Shown piece after piece: positions 22,571-34,055 of a stretch of 64,000 nt of DNA; within the stretch, counting starts at the first letter, position 1; each line of letters starts with the position of its first letter. Location: positions 62,001 through 126,000 of the forward strand of contig NHZP01000017.1 in the NCBI GenBank assembly GCA_003313425.1, read 5' to 3'. The notes under the pieces were generated by a model, which saw only the letters and a list, made by a program, of their open reading frames with translations, was not told the DNA's origin and did not search any database. Made by a program: the position numbers and the translations under genes. The DNA comes from Pseudopyrenochaeta lycopersici. Its lineage: Eukaryota; Ascomycota; Dothideomycetes; Pleosporales; Pseudopyrenochaetaceae.

Positions 22571-23525
22571 AAGAGGGGGATAGTTAAGAAGGAATAATAC
22601 TAGAGATACTAGGAAAAGGAAAACTTAGCTACCTTTATCTTATAATTTTTCTTATAAGGGTTTTTTTAAGGTGTTTAATAGCGCTGCAACTACTAGCCTA
22701 GGAAAGTATCTCCTGTATACCTATTACTTAGCTTACTATAGCTTAGAAAGACGTAATCTAGGGTAATCTTAGAGATATATAGTATATTATGCCCTATAAA
22801 GTACCTAGTAGGCTAAATAGGCTCCTTCTAAGCTAGAAGAGCTTATATTACCCTAAATACTATTAAGATACTATAAGAGGTAGAAGAAGGACTATTAAAG
22901 GCTAGAAAAGGAGGTATTAAATCTAAAAATGCACCTAGACTAAACGCTAGATAACTAAAACTACTATTTTTATGCTAAACTAAGCTAGTTCTCTATACTA
23001 TTCTAGCCTATTATACTCTAATTAACTAGATTATAGCTAAAATTACCTATTAATAAGCTTAGTAAGTTTAGCCTAAGCTACCTTAATAATAGCCTTCTAA
23101 TTATCTACCTTAGTCTACTATTTTTCTTTAGTAGTAGTAGTTTTAGTGCTATTTAAGGCCTTTCTAGCCCTGTTTAGCTCCTTTAGGGCCGCAGCCTTCT
23201 TATTAGAGAGTTTAGTAAGCTTTTAGTAATAATCGCGAATCTAATAGGCAGTTTAAGGGCTTTTAATAGTAGTAATATAAATATTCTACTTTTTCTAGAA
23301 GAAATTAGGTTAGTAAAGGCTAAATTAGGCTATTTTAGCTTAAATAAGGGCACTTACAGCCTTAGAAGGCGCAAAGTCAGCCTCCTTACTAGGAACCTCC
23401 TCTAATTTACGCTTCTAAGCTATATTCTTAGTAATAATAGTGTCTTTTACCCTAGAACAGCCCTTAGAGTACACAGAGGTACCTATAGTCTTTAGATCTA
23501 ATAAAGTACTACTATAAAAGGTATA

Positions 23526-23775
23526 TGTAATAGGCTGCGCCCTTTAAGCAGGAGAGGCTTCGCTACTATCGCACGGGGAAAGGACTCCTTAATCTCCTCT
23601 GCCCCCTTTTCTTACTAGCTCGTACAAGTTAGCAGCTAGAGGAGCACGTTCCTCTTCACTCGTACGAACATATATATATATCCTCTAAGGATACCTGTAA
23701 CCTCTTCTCTATCTTTCTCCTTCTGTAGTATAGGACAAATGCACACTCGTTAGTTAGGCCTCTTCGCCCATAACA
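23526..23775 (-). repeat. Solo LTR-C (copy 2, inverted)
   Basis: 250 bp, reverse complement of the copies at 6017 and 57289, flanked by GTATA on both sides (23521-23525 and 23776-23780). It interrupts the antisense frame in the Gypsy-A 3' region. Confidence 0.93.
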
Positions 23776-24234
23776 GTATAGCTATTAGAATATAGGTAGT
23801 ACAGGCTAGAAATATATTAGCTATACTCTCTTCCTCTCTAAGTTTAGCCTAGAATAGGCTAAAGGCAGCTACTTACTAGTAGATAGAGGTAATAAGTTTA
23901 TTATAAGGATCTATAAGGTTACACCTAGCCTTCTTAATAGTAATCTAGGTATTATTAGCTAATAATAGGGTAGTATAGCCTAGTCTAGGGATAGGAGGAC
24001 TCTTTCTAAAGGTAATATAGGAATGTCTGCTAATAATAACTAAGAGCTCGTAGAAGTTATTATCTCTAGGCACCTATAACCTAGAATTAGCTAATCTAGC
24101 CTAATTTAGCTAGTTACAGCCTATTCTAAGCTAAAAATAGTACATATAGCAAAATAATTAGTAGAAGTAGAATAGTAACGCTTATATTACTTATATTAAT
24201 GCCCCTTAGTATAAAGAAACGCCTAAGGGCAGGT

Positions 24235-24467
24235 TGTAACGAAGTATCGTGAATTTGAACCTTGGTGTTGCAGCATGGTTGCGCTAGACCTTTTCAGGGG
24301 GCTAGCGCGCACCGCGACGGACCTGCTCAAAACCTGCGCTGGCTGCGCGGAGCGGGGACGACAAGTATTATTTCTCTCCTATAGCTGAGTGACAGCAATA
24401 CAGAACTATCCCTTCACTATTATCTGTGGTGTGAAGCAAGTACTATTGCCTGAAACTATACGTTACA
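24235..24467 (+). repeat. Solo LTR-B
   Basis: 233 bp of the Gypsy-B LTR family, TGTAACGAAG...CGTTACA, flanked by CAGGT (24230-24234 and 24468-24472). It keeps CpA/TpG-rich sequence (GAATTTGAACCTTGGTGTTG) where the other copies have TA, so it is the least mutated and probably the youngest copy of this LTR here. Confidence 0.92.
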
Positions 24468-25153
24468 CAGGTAGTAGGCGAGAAAATATAGTAAGAATTA
24501 GAAGAACCCTTAGCCTAAGCAGTAATACAGTAAATATAGAGTAAGATAGTTACTACTCTAGTAGTAGAGAAGTCTTCTAGGCGACGCTAGTAATCTATAG
24601 TAACTATTATACTAAATTAGGCTGTAATAGTCTAGATTAGGCTAGAAGGAGGAAGATTAAGCTAAATATAGGTTAAAGCGGGACGGAATACTAGTAACTA
24701 GCTCTAAAGAGGTTAAGTTAGCTGTATTCTAGATATATTTACCCTTCTCTATAGTCTTTTTAGCCTTACTAAGCTAGATTAGCCTAATATAGCCTAAACT
24801 ATAAAAAATTAAAGGAATCTGTATAGATCTAGCAGAGGGGGGACTTACTAAAAAATCCTTAAAATAGGAGTAGAGTATAAGGAAGAGAGAGGAGGTAGGA
24901 CTTATATACCTATAGTCTATACGGCTAGTCTGTGCGTAAGCGAAAGTCTAGAACTTTCTCTTACTTAGGTTTTCTTATAGATTACCTAGTAGTATAGACT
25001 ACTACGCTATTTTACTAACTATAACCCTCTTTTATCCTTATATTTACTATATTTAGCTAGATTACGCTAATCTAGCCCTTATAAGGGGCGACTAAGTTAT
25101 ATAGCTATCTTCTTAAGATAAGATAAGACGTCTTTATCTAAGAGGAGGGATAA

Positions 25154-25459
25154 TGTTAGGAGTTAATAACTCCTAACTAGACTAACTAATAAGTCTGGTA
25201 TACCTAAGGTATACTTAGCTAGTTTAGCCTATAATAGGCTAGATTAGGGCTATTAAAGGCAGGGTTAACCTCCTTTAGTCTAATTAGTCCTAAGTGCGGG
25301 GTAAGGAGAACATGAAAACCCCTTAGGATCCTGCCTATGCGGCAGCGATCCTTCTAGTTACTAATGTAACCCTATTATCCCTTATTAAACTCCTTTATAC
25401 CTATCTAACCCTAATAACCCTAAGGACCAGGCTATAACTATATAGAACTAGTCCTGACA
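25154..25459 (+). repeat. Gypsy-A 3' LTR
   Basis: 306 bp, TGTTAGGAGT...GTCCTGACA, followed by the ATAAC duplication. Preceded by a purine tract that would prime plus-strand synthesis. Confidence 0.92.
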
Positions 25460-25464
25460 ATAAC

Positions 25465-26520
25465 CTAGTAAATTGAGTAGAATCTTAACTCTATATAGCT
25501 AGCTATTCTAAGGAGATTTAGTATTTTAATAATAAAAAGAGAGTAAAGTATAGTAAAGATTATAAGAATAAATTACTTCTTAGCTAAAGAGGCTTCTAGG
25601 ATAGGGTATACTTTATAGATAAGGCTTATCTTAACCTTATAGAAGAGTTTTAGAAGCTTAAGATTTTTAAGAGAAAGGGGGTTAAGGAGAGACTTAAGCC
25701 TAAGAATATTAAATAAAGGAAGCCTATTAAGAAGTCCTTACTTACTCTATATATATTTACCTCTATTAACTAGTATATTAAGAGTAAATTAAACTTCTAT
25801 AATAATAAGAAAGATATACTAAAGATACCTAAACTACTAAGAAGACTAAAGAGATTAAAGTATTATATAGATAAGTAATAGGCTAAAGATTTTAAAGAGT
25901 AAGAGGCTCTCTACCCTCCTCCTATTAAAGGAGACGTTAGTAGCTATTATATAAATTAGAAATACTACGTAGAGAATCTCCTGCCTAAGTGTATTAAGGC
26001 TATTTATTAGGCACGACTTTAGGAGCTACGTAATTAGTATCTTTAAGAGGATAATAATCTATCTTATAGTACTAAGAGCTTAGATAGTATAGCTATTAAA
26101 AAGAAGGAGGCTAATTAGATACCCCTAATTATTTACCTAGCTTAGAGTTCTAATCTAAACCTAGTAGAAAGTATATAGCTTATCTTAAAATAGAGAGTTA
26201 AGTAAAGATTATATTTACCCTTACTACCCCTAATCCTATAAGATAGGACTAAGGCCTACCTTTAGGTAATCTACTATTAAGAATAGGCATATATATTAAT
26301 AGAGGAAGTTAGGAGTTTAATCTCTAAGATGCCTTAGCAGTGTAAATAAGTAGCTTTAAACAGTAGAAGCCTTATTTGCTTAGAAAAATAGTAAAATACT
26401 AAGAAAATAATATATTTACACTTCTATAGCTCTTTAAACAGCCTTATAATTATATCTATGCACTCTATTTACTGTTTTAGTGTATAATACTATAGTAAGG
26501 TGGAAGCTAAGGTACTCCTT
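25465..26520 (+). pseudogene. Tc1/mariner-type transposase, 3' half (RIP-degraded)
   Basis: The plus-strand frame contains GDVSSYYIN-like sequence, a D-containing LQEDNNL block (about 26030-26060) and the DDE_3 signature AQSSNLNPVES near 26140-26170 (families usually read WPAQSPDLNPIE). Stops are TAA/TAG at Gln/Trp positions. The 5' half lies before 4768, separated by Gypsy-A. It ends shortly before the right terminal repeat. Inactive. Confidence 0.8.
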
Positions 26521-26564
26521 AGCTTAGCAGAAAAACGTCTCACGAATTATTGCGGCACCTGGTA

Positions 26565-26929
26565 ACCCCACCAACTTTGCGCAACGCATTAACTTCAATC
26601 AATTATGTCTCTACTAATTCAACCTCAACTAGCTCCTTGTAAGGCTAACGTTAATCTCGTAATCTTAGCTCTTAATCTAGATTAAATTTAGACAGAGCGA
26701 GCCGCTGCACAGACGTTTGAAGTCCCTTAAACCACGCTTTAGCGCCGCCGCGCTAGCGTGCTTACCCAACGCGATTGCTAGCCTAACTTAAAGAAGCTTA
26801 CCTAGCTAGAAGAGGAGGTAATAGTTAATTATATACTTAATCTAGATTAGCGTGGATTTCCGCCTACGTAGGCAGCTATAGGTAATATAGCTAATAAGCT
26901 GCTAGCAGCGCGCAGTAGACGGTCCTACC
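26565..26929 (+). pseudogene. Fot1-type transposase, N-terminal fragment
   Basis: Starts at the ATG at 26605. A RIP-degraded frame carries a pogo-type helix-turn-helix (ERAAAQTFEVP...TTL) and the CENP-B-like block LEEEVIVNYILNLD, then RGFPPT and IGNIANKLLAAR, all typical of Fot1 transposases. Homology stops at about 26925, where an LTR-like TGTTAGGGAC begins. Together with 4201-4251 it is the older host element into which the mariner-type element jumped. Confidence 0.7.
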
Positions 26930-27528
26930 TGTTAGGGACTATATTAGGTTTACTAGTATAGGAAGGTTCGTTAGGCAGTAAAGAGTGTATTGCGGTAGTG
27001 CGATAGACGAATCGCTGCCAAGCAGCGATAGGGTTCTACTCCCTTATATACTGTCGCTAATTCTACTCTAGCATAGGCTACTATAGGCTAGGTTAGCCTA
27101 GGCTAACCTATAGGGCTAATAATATCCCCTTTCTTAGGGCTAAGTAGCGACTATAACTTCGCCTAGGCCTAAGTAGTTCTACTTTAATATTTTTAGCGTA
27201 GGTTAGGCTAAGAAGTATATATAGATAATAGTTATAGGCTATTATAGCTTATAAGGGAAAGTTCTAATAGTATAGAGGCTCTTTAAGTATTATCTATACT
27301 AAATATATAGAGCGCTTTTACTAGTAAAGGTAACCTTCCTCTCTCTTACTTTTACTTTCTTCTAGCCTACTATAATCCTAAGTAAGTAGTAGCTAGTAAG
27401 TCTATATAATAAGGCCTCTCTAGAGTTCTTCCTCTATCTATCTTATACTCTACTTCTACTTTTTTAGGAGGTTTTAAGAATCTTTAGAGAGTCTAATAAT
27501 ATCCTTAGAAAGAGGAGGAGTAGGCTAT
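26930..27528. other. Unresolved AT-rich sequence, possibly a truncated LTR element
   Basis: Begins TGTTAGGGACTATATT exactly where the Fot1 coding similarity ends, which suggests an LTR start, but I found no partner copy or target duplication. It contains short inverted GGCTAGGTTAGCC-like repeats near 27080-27110. No coding frame recognised. Confidence 0.3.
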
Positions 27529-27929
27529 TGTTACGAACAGAAGTAGGAAGGGCGGCAGTTATGAGGATGTGGGAGGAGGCACGGACGACCAACAAAGAGA
27601 CCAAGCCTCTGAACCAACTAATAACGCTAGGGTTACGTAATCCTAGAAAACCTATGCCAAGACAGACTATATCCTATAGGATAGAGATAAACCTAGAAAA
27701 CCTAGAGGGGGCCTTATAAGAATCCTATAAGATAATTATGTATATAGACTTACATAATATAGCCCTTATAGTATATTATAATTAACTTTAGATAATCTAT
27801 AAGTATACTATTATATAATACTTCTATATTTAGCTAACTTAATACTATATATCTATAGAATACTCTAAAGAGCCTAACTAGTTAACACTAGTTACTTTAT
27901 ACTATAACTACTTAATTAGATCTTTAATA
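27529..27929 (+). repeat. Gypsy-D 5' LTR
   Basis: About 401 bp. The first 200 bp keep CpG- and CpA-rich sequence and even a 63-codon chance open frame, while the rest is AT-rich. It aligns with 33656-34055 along its length. Confidence 0.82.
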
Positions 27930-28179
27930 TTTTAATTACTCTTAAGATAAGTAGTACTAGTAAATACGTAGCTACCCCTAACTTTTTAACTATAACTACT
28001 AAAGGTTATCTAATTAGTAAGCCTACTACGTTTAGTAGTAACTAATAACACCTTAAAGGATAGTTACTCTAACTTAACCTATACTTCTACCTCTATAAAG
28101 ATATTAATAAAAGTAATAAAGCGCTTATTATAATTACTTACTTTATAAGTAAAGTACTAGACTAGGTTATACTATAATT

Positions 28180-31100
28180 AGAATAATATATAGACTAGGG
28201 AATTATTAATAAGAATAATATAGAAATATTTAAGGATTAGAATAAGTTTAAAAAGTATATCTAATAGATTTTTAGTATATAGATAAAGAAAGTTACAGTA
28301 GAATAATATATATAAGAACTAAAATAATATACTTCTATTACTAACTACGCTAATAAGTTTAAATAGTACTCTATAATTATTAGATAAGATAATAAAGCTC
28401 TTAAGTGTATATTCTAATTAGGCCTAAAACTATAGGTTAGAGAGGAACTTATAAGAATAAGATGCGTTATTAAAGACCTTAATAACTTAATTAATAATAA
28501 CTTATATAAACTAAACTAAGAACTATAGAGCTATAGGAAAGAAAAAATAACTTATATAAGTAAATAAAAAAGCTATATTTACTACCTAAAAAATACTTAT
28601 ACCACTAGCTACTATACTTCTAATAAACTAGAACTAATATATTTAGATAATATTAATAAAAGGTAAAGGAATAGAAAAGTAAGATACTAGAAGACAGATA
28701 TACAGAAGTTAAAAGGTAATTACTATAATTATAGGAAGAAGAGATACTTTATAAAAAATTATAAGTAAAAAAATAAAATTACTTAACTTAAAGTTAATAT
28801 AATTAATAGCTTTAATAACACCTAAATTAGAGACTAAGAGGTAGTTACTACTCCTAACTATAGTACTAGACCCTTATTACTACTCTAGTAAGATAATAAC
28901 TAGATAAGAGAAACTTATAGATAAGTACCTACTCCTACTTAAGAAATAGATTAGAATAATAAGGTTTTAACAGAACTATATCTAGGAACTAAAGTTAACT
29001 AGGACTAACTACTAGCTATAAGGAGCACTAAAGAAGTATAAATGTAAGTACTAAACTATAAAATTAAGGAAATATAGAGTAAACTAGTACTATAGAAAGC
29101 GTAGAGTAGAAAATATATATATGTAAAGTACTAAAACTAAAATATAAAGTATAAACTTTTAAAGAAAGAAAATATATACTAGAAATATATAATTAAAAAT
29201 ATTAAGTATAACGGATTCTTTATAAAACACGCTAAATAATAAATAGAATAAAAAGCAGTTATATAAGTAGAAAAGAGATAAAAACTATTCTACTATAACT
29301 ATAAGTAGAGAAACCCTTAATATAGACTACTCTTATACCTTTATTATATATATAATTATAGTAACTACTACTACGCTATTAAGCTACAAGAAGGATACTT
29401 CTTAATACTAAAGAGAGCGTGTAAATAGTAATAGTATAACTATTAATAAGATAATTATATTAACTACTTATAGGATAAATAGATAATAAATTATTTCTTA
29501 GGATATAATAAAGAGTATATAGCTAACTAAAATATTATTATAAATAAGTAATATACTAATAAGTTATAGCAGGTGTATATAGATACAGGATATACACGTT
29601 ATAAATTAGAGAAGGAGACGAACAGCTTTAATAATAGTTCTTTTTTAAAGAGAAATTAGAAACTAAACCTTCTTATAAGTAGAAGGCTAGAGCTAGATAA
29701 GAGATTTAACTATAACTAGATAGTATTAAGAAATAATACTAGGCTATCTAATAAGAGGAGGAGAACCTCTTTAGACTTAGAATAAAACTTTAAGGAAAGA
29801 AGCTAAAAGCACTAATAAATTCTAGATTATAAGTAAACTATATCTCTAAGATAGCTATATTAAAAGTAGGGCTATAACCTATCTTAAAGAAAAAACCTTA
29901 CTAGATAATAGTAGTAAATAGAAAATTAAGAGAGATAGTAACCTATAAGGTTACTACTAGCCTTAGCCTAGCCTCTAAATTATACTACGTTAGGCTAGAT
30001 ATCTTTAGGACAGCTGCCTATAATATTATACTAGGACTATCTTAGCTAAGATACTATAACTTAGTAATTAACTAGATAGAATAAAGAGTATCTATACGCG
30101 TTAGAAATAACGTAAGAATACCTACGTAATAGTTACGTGCCTTACTAGATAAGAAGATAATAATAAATATTAAACCTTTGCGAAAAGCTAAAGAGCTACT
30201 TTATTAGTAGCTAGTAAAGAACGCTAAGAAGAATAAGGAGTTAGTTACTACTCTAAAAATTCTAAGAGAATATAAAGAATTTAGAGATATATTAACTAAA
30301 AAAGTAAGAAAGAGAATACTACTAAAGTATTAACTATAAGACTATAAGATAGAACTTATAGAAGGTAAGTAGCCTAAGTTTATACTAATATATTACCTTA
30401 GTAACCATAAACTAAGCGTTCTAAAAAAATATATTAATAAACATTTAGTAAAAGATTTTATTAAGAAATCTAAGTCCTTAGTAGGATACTTTATCCTATT
30501 CGCGTAAAAAAAGGATAGAGCGCTAAGATTATATATTAACTATAGAAACTTAAATAATATTACTAAGAAGAACTACTACCTACTACTTAATATATAAGAA
30601 TTATATAATAGATTAATAGGAGCTTAATACTTTACTACACTAGACTTAAGAGGAGCGTATAACTTTATTAGAATAAAGGAAGGAGAAGAATAGAAAACTA
30701 CTTTTAAGATATAATATAGGCACTATAAGTATATAGTAATACTATTTAGCCTAATAAATATACTAGTAATATATTAAGACCTAATAAATAATATCTTAGT
30801 AGAATATCTTAATATATATACTATAGCCTACCTAGATAATATTTTAGTCTACTTAAAGAATATAGATAAGTATTAGGACTATATTAAGGAAGTACTATAA
30901 TAACCAAGAGACTACTACCTAGAGTTAAAACTAGAAAAGTATAAATTCTATAAGAAGAAAGTAGAATTCCTAAATTATATAGTTAGAAGATAAAGAGTAT
31001 AGATTAGTAAATCTAAGATTAAGATAATATAAAAATAGAAAATACTATAGATAGTTAAAAATATCTAGTTATTCTTAAGATTTATTAACTTTAACTAATA

Positions 31101-32900
31101 GTTTATTAAGGACTTCTCTAAAATTGCAGCACCCTTAATAAAACTAATAAAAAAAGAAGAAAGATAAGACTAGAAAAAGGAACAGTAATAAGCCTTTAAA
31201 GAGTTAAAAGAAGTATATATAGCTAAACTAGTACTTATATTATTTACTAGTAGATAGCTACTAAGGATTAAAATAGATGTATTAGATCTTATAATTAGAG
31301 TAGTAGCCTTATAAAGAAAAGATAGAAAATAGTACCTTATAGCATATTACTCTTAAAAGTTCTTATAAGTAGAGGAATAATATAATATCTATAATAAAGA
31401 ACTTATAGCTATTATTAACGTACTATAATATTAAAGGTTATATATAGAAAGTTACTTAGAACTTACTATTTATACAGACTACTAAAACCTAATATACTTT
31501 ATAATAATAAAATAACTTAATTAAAGATAAGTAAGATAGTTAGAACTTTTAAGATAATATAAGTTTAAGATTATATATATACTAAGAAAAGAAAATAGAA
31601 GAGTAGACGTACTAAGCAGAAGATATAATACAGTAGAGAAAAAGACTAAAGTTTATATAGTAATTCTAAGAATAAATAAGGATAGAACCCTAGGACCTTT
31701 ATAAGAATACTACGTAATCTTAAAAATATAAGTAAAAGTTCTAGAAGATTTATATAAACTATTATCTAATAATATTATAATAATCTAATATATAGATACT
31801 TAGGAATTATAAAAACTATAGAGCTTATCTAATAAAACTACTATATTATAAACCTAAGGTAGAAAGTAGAAATATATATTAAAGGATACGTGTCCTACTA
31901 ATAAAATAAATATACTACGCATGTACCTTAGAGTAAATTGCAGGTAATTAAGATACCTATAAGGCTATAGAAAGATATAGTAATAGACTTTATTACAGAC
32001 TTACCTAAGTCTACAGATAAAGTAACTAGATATAAGTATAATATAATATATAACGTAGTATATAGATATATTAAATACGCAGAGTTTATACTATTTAGAA
32101 AGAACTTTATAGCACTATAACTCGCAGAAATAATAAAAGACTAAATATTCTAATACTATAGTATACTAAAGACTATTATAAGTAATTAGGATAAGCTATT
32201 TATATTTAACTTCTAGTTAATATTTATAGCTAAGATAGGTACTTAAAGAAAACTGTCTATAGCGTATTATCTAGAAACTAATAAATAAATAGAATAAATA
32301 AATAGAACCTTAAAATAATACTTATAAGCGTATTGTAATAAGTAATAGAATAACTAGGTATTACTATTACCTATAGCATAAATTACGTTTAATAATAGTA
32401 AATCTAAAGTAATAGGTAAAATACTATTCTACGCCTATTATAGGAAACACCTAAACCTATTTAAAAGAAACTTTCTAAGCGTTAAAGTAGAAGCTGTAGT
32501 TAAGATAGTAAAAGAACTATAAGAAATATTAAAATAACTATAAGAAAGACTTAAGAAAAAATAAAGATAATAAATTTTATATATTAATAAGAAAAGAAAA
32601 ACAGCGCTTTAGCTAAAAAAGAGAGATAAAGTGTATTTACTTATAAAAAACTTATATATAAAATAACCTAATAAAGGATTAGACTATATTAAAGTTAGAC
32701 TATTTTTAATTAAATAATATAATAGACTTGTTACGTATATATTAGAACTACCTAAAGATATAAAGATCTACCTAAAGTTCTATATTAAACTATTAGAACT
32801 TACGTACCTAGTAACGCTACTATAGAGAACCTTTAGGTATAAGACTAAAAAAGAAATAGAGTATAAAGTTAAGAAAATCTTTAATAAAAGACGCTCTAAG
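28180..32900 (+). pseudogene. Gypsy-D gag-pol (RIP-degraded)
   Basis: Gag-like frame from about 28180, with a zinc-knuckle remnant near 28721-28770 in which the Cys codons read Tyr (TGT to TAT). RT lies at about 30480-31100 with KKDRALRLYINYRNLN and active-site box YLDN (30829-30840, second Asp changed). RNase H follows, then integrase at about 31980-32500, and a tail to about 33100. Stops are TAA/TAG. Inactive. Confidence 0.8.
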
Positions 32901-33655
32901 ATTATAGAGAATTAATATAGAAAGAGAGAGTACCTTATAAAATAGAAGGACTACTTAGACTTAAAAAATATATAAGAACTTAAATTAAACCTAAGAAACT
33001 ATAAAGAGTAAGTTAGTAAATATAACTATAATAAAGAATAAAAAGAACTTAGGTACTAGAACTATAACTAACCTAATCTAATAATATAATTCTTAGAGAA
33101 AGAAGGTTACTTTTAAGCTAAGATAGAGTAAAGACGCTCTAGTCTAAGGCAGAAGTACTAAGTATTAGCCTTTACTTAAGAATATTAACTTTATAGTTAA
33201 TATCCTTAATCGCCTCTAACGCTTTAATCTCTTCCGCGATATAACTAGAATTATCTACTTATTATTATATATAATGCTATAATAACTTTTATTATTTATA
33301 AAGTTAATTCTTTTTTACGTAAGTAGTAAAAAAGGTATTTAATACCTTCTCTTCTACGTTATTAGCTTTAGCTTCTTACGCGTCTAACTAAGCTAATTCC
33401 TTATCTAGACAAAAAAAGTTTAGAACTAGTATATCTACTAGCTCGCACAACAACACCCTATTATAATAATAATTTCTATACTTCTCTTTTAATAATAATA
33501 TCTTACACTCTAACTTCTTTTTTAAATAATATTTATAAGAAACTATAGTAACCTAACTAATAGCGTTTATATAATCTCTAACAGAATAATAATAGGTAGT
33601 ACTATAAGAAGCTATAGGTTATTTATAAGGATATAAGGACTAGAGGGAAGGATAG

Positions 33656-34055
33656 TATTACGAACAGGAAGTAGGAAGGCAGCAGTTATAAGGATAAGGG
33701 AGGAGGCACAAATAACTAACAAAGAGACTAAGCCTCTAAACTAACTAATAACGCTAGGGTTATGTAATCCTAGGAAACCTACGCTAAGACAGACTATGTC
33801 CTATAGGATAGAGATAAACCTAGAAATCCTAGAAGGGGCCTTATAGAAATCCTATAAGATAATTATGTATATAGACTCGCATAATGTGGCCCTATAGCAT
33901 ATTATAATTAACTTAAAATAATCTATAAGTATACTACTATCTAATACTTCTACCTTTAACCTACCTAGCACTGCACATCTACAGAATACTCTAAAGATAC
34001 TAACTAGTTAACACTAGTTACTTTATATTGTAACTACTTGATTAGATCTTTAATA
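33656..34055 (+). repeat. Gypsy-D 3' LTR
   Basis: 400 bp, matching 27529-27929 with transitions. Preceded by the purine-rich AGAGGGAAGG. Confidence 0.82.

Larger units (their letters stand above)
22890..24850 (-). pseudogene. Antisense degenerate reading frame in the 3' region of Gypsy-A
   Basis: Between the chromodomain and the 3' LTR the minus strand can be read through long stretches interrupted almost only by TAA/TAG, once the two solo LTRs are skipped. Readable parts include DNNFYELLVIISRHSYITF and KKARCNLIDPYNKLITSIYQ (about 24070-23870), a Lys/Ala-rich helical stretch (about 23230-23130), and a hydrophobic, possibly membrane-spanning part further upstream (about 24530-24150). I do not recognise the family. 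It could be an accessory antisense gene of the element, a captured gene, or an older element. A shift of frame near 23780 would be needed. Confidence 0.35.
4768..25459 (+). mobile_element. Gypsy-A: chromodomain-type LTR retrotransposon, RIP-degraded, host to nested insertions
   Basis: Two 306-bp LTRs (4768-5073 and 25154-25459) both start TGTTAGGAGT, and both insertion edges carry ATAAC (4763-4767 and 25460-25464). A purine tract (AGAGGAGGGA) precedes the 3' LTR. Internal order on the plus strand is gag, protease/early RT, RT, RNase H, integrase, chromodomain, then a 2.6-kb 3' region. The element spans 20.7 kb only because other elements sit inside it: solo LTR-C (6017-6266), Gypsy-B (7007-13827), Copia (14399-19641), an inverted solo LTR-C (23526-23775) and solo LTR-B (24235-24467). 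Confidence 0.92.
4252..26562 (+). mobile_element. Tc1/mariner-type transposon split by nested retrotransposons
   Basis: The ends CCAGGTGCCGCAATAATTCG (from 4252) and its inverse (ending 26562) match over about 37 bp, and both are flanked by TA (4250-4251 and 26563-26564), the duplication typical of Tc1/mariner. Removing the Gypsy insertion (4768-25459 plus one ATAAC copy) leaves about 1.6 kb, the usual size for this class. The coding sequence is RIP-degraded: the 3' half is recognisable at 25465-26520, the 5' half (about 4330-4767) is full of TAA/TAG. Confidence 0.85.
27529..34055 (+). mobile_element. Gypsy-D: RIP-degraded LTR retrotransposon
   Basis: LTRs of about 400 bp at 27529-27929 (TGTTACGAACAG...) and 33656-34055 (first bases mutated to TATTACGAACAG). 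A purine tract precedes the 3' LTR. Gag, RT, RNase H and integrase are in order on the plus strand. The flanks (GCTAT on the left, AGTAA on the right) do not match, so the target duplication is lost or the element is recombinant. Confidence 0.82.

Noticed and set aside
27529..27720. 63-codon open frame at the start of Gypsy-D LTR
   Set aside because: Lies inside the LTR and is not kept in the second LTR copy.
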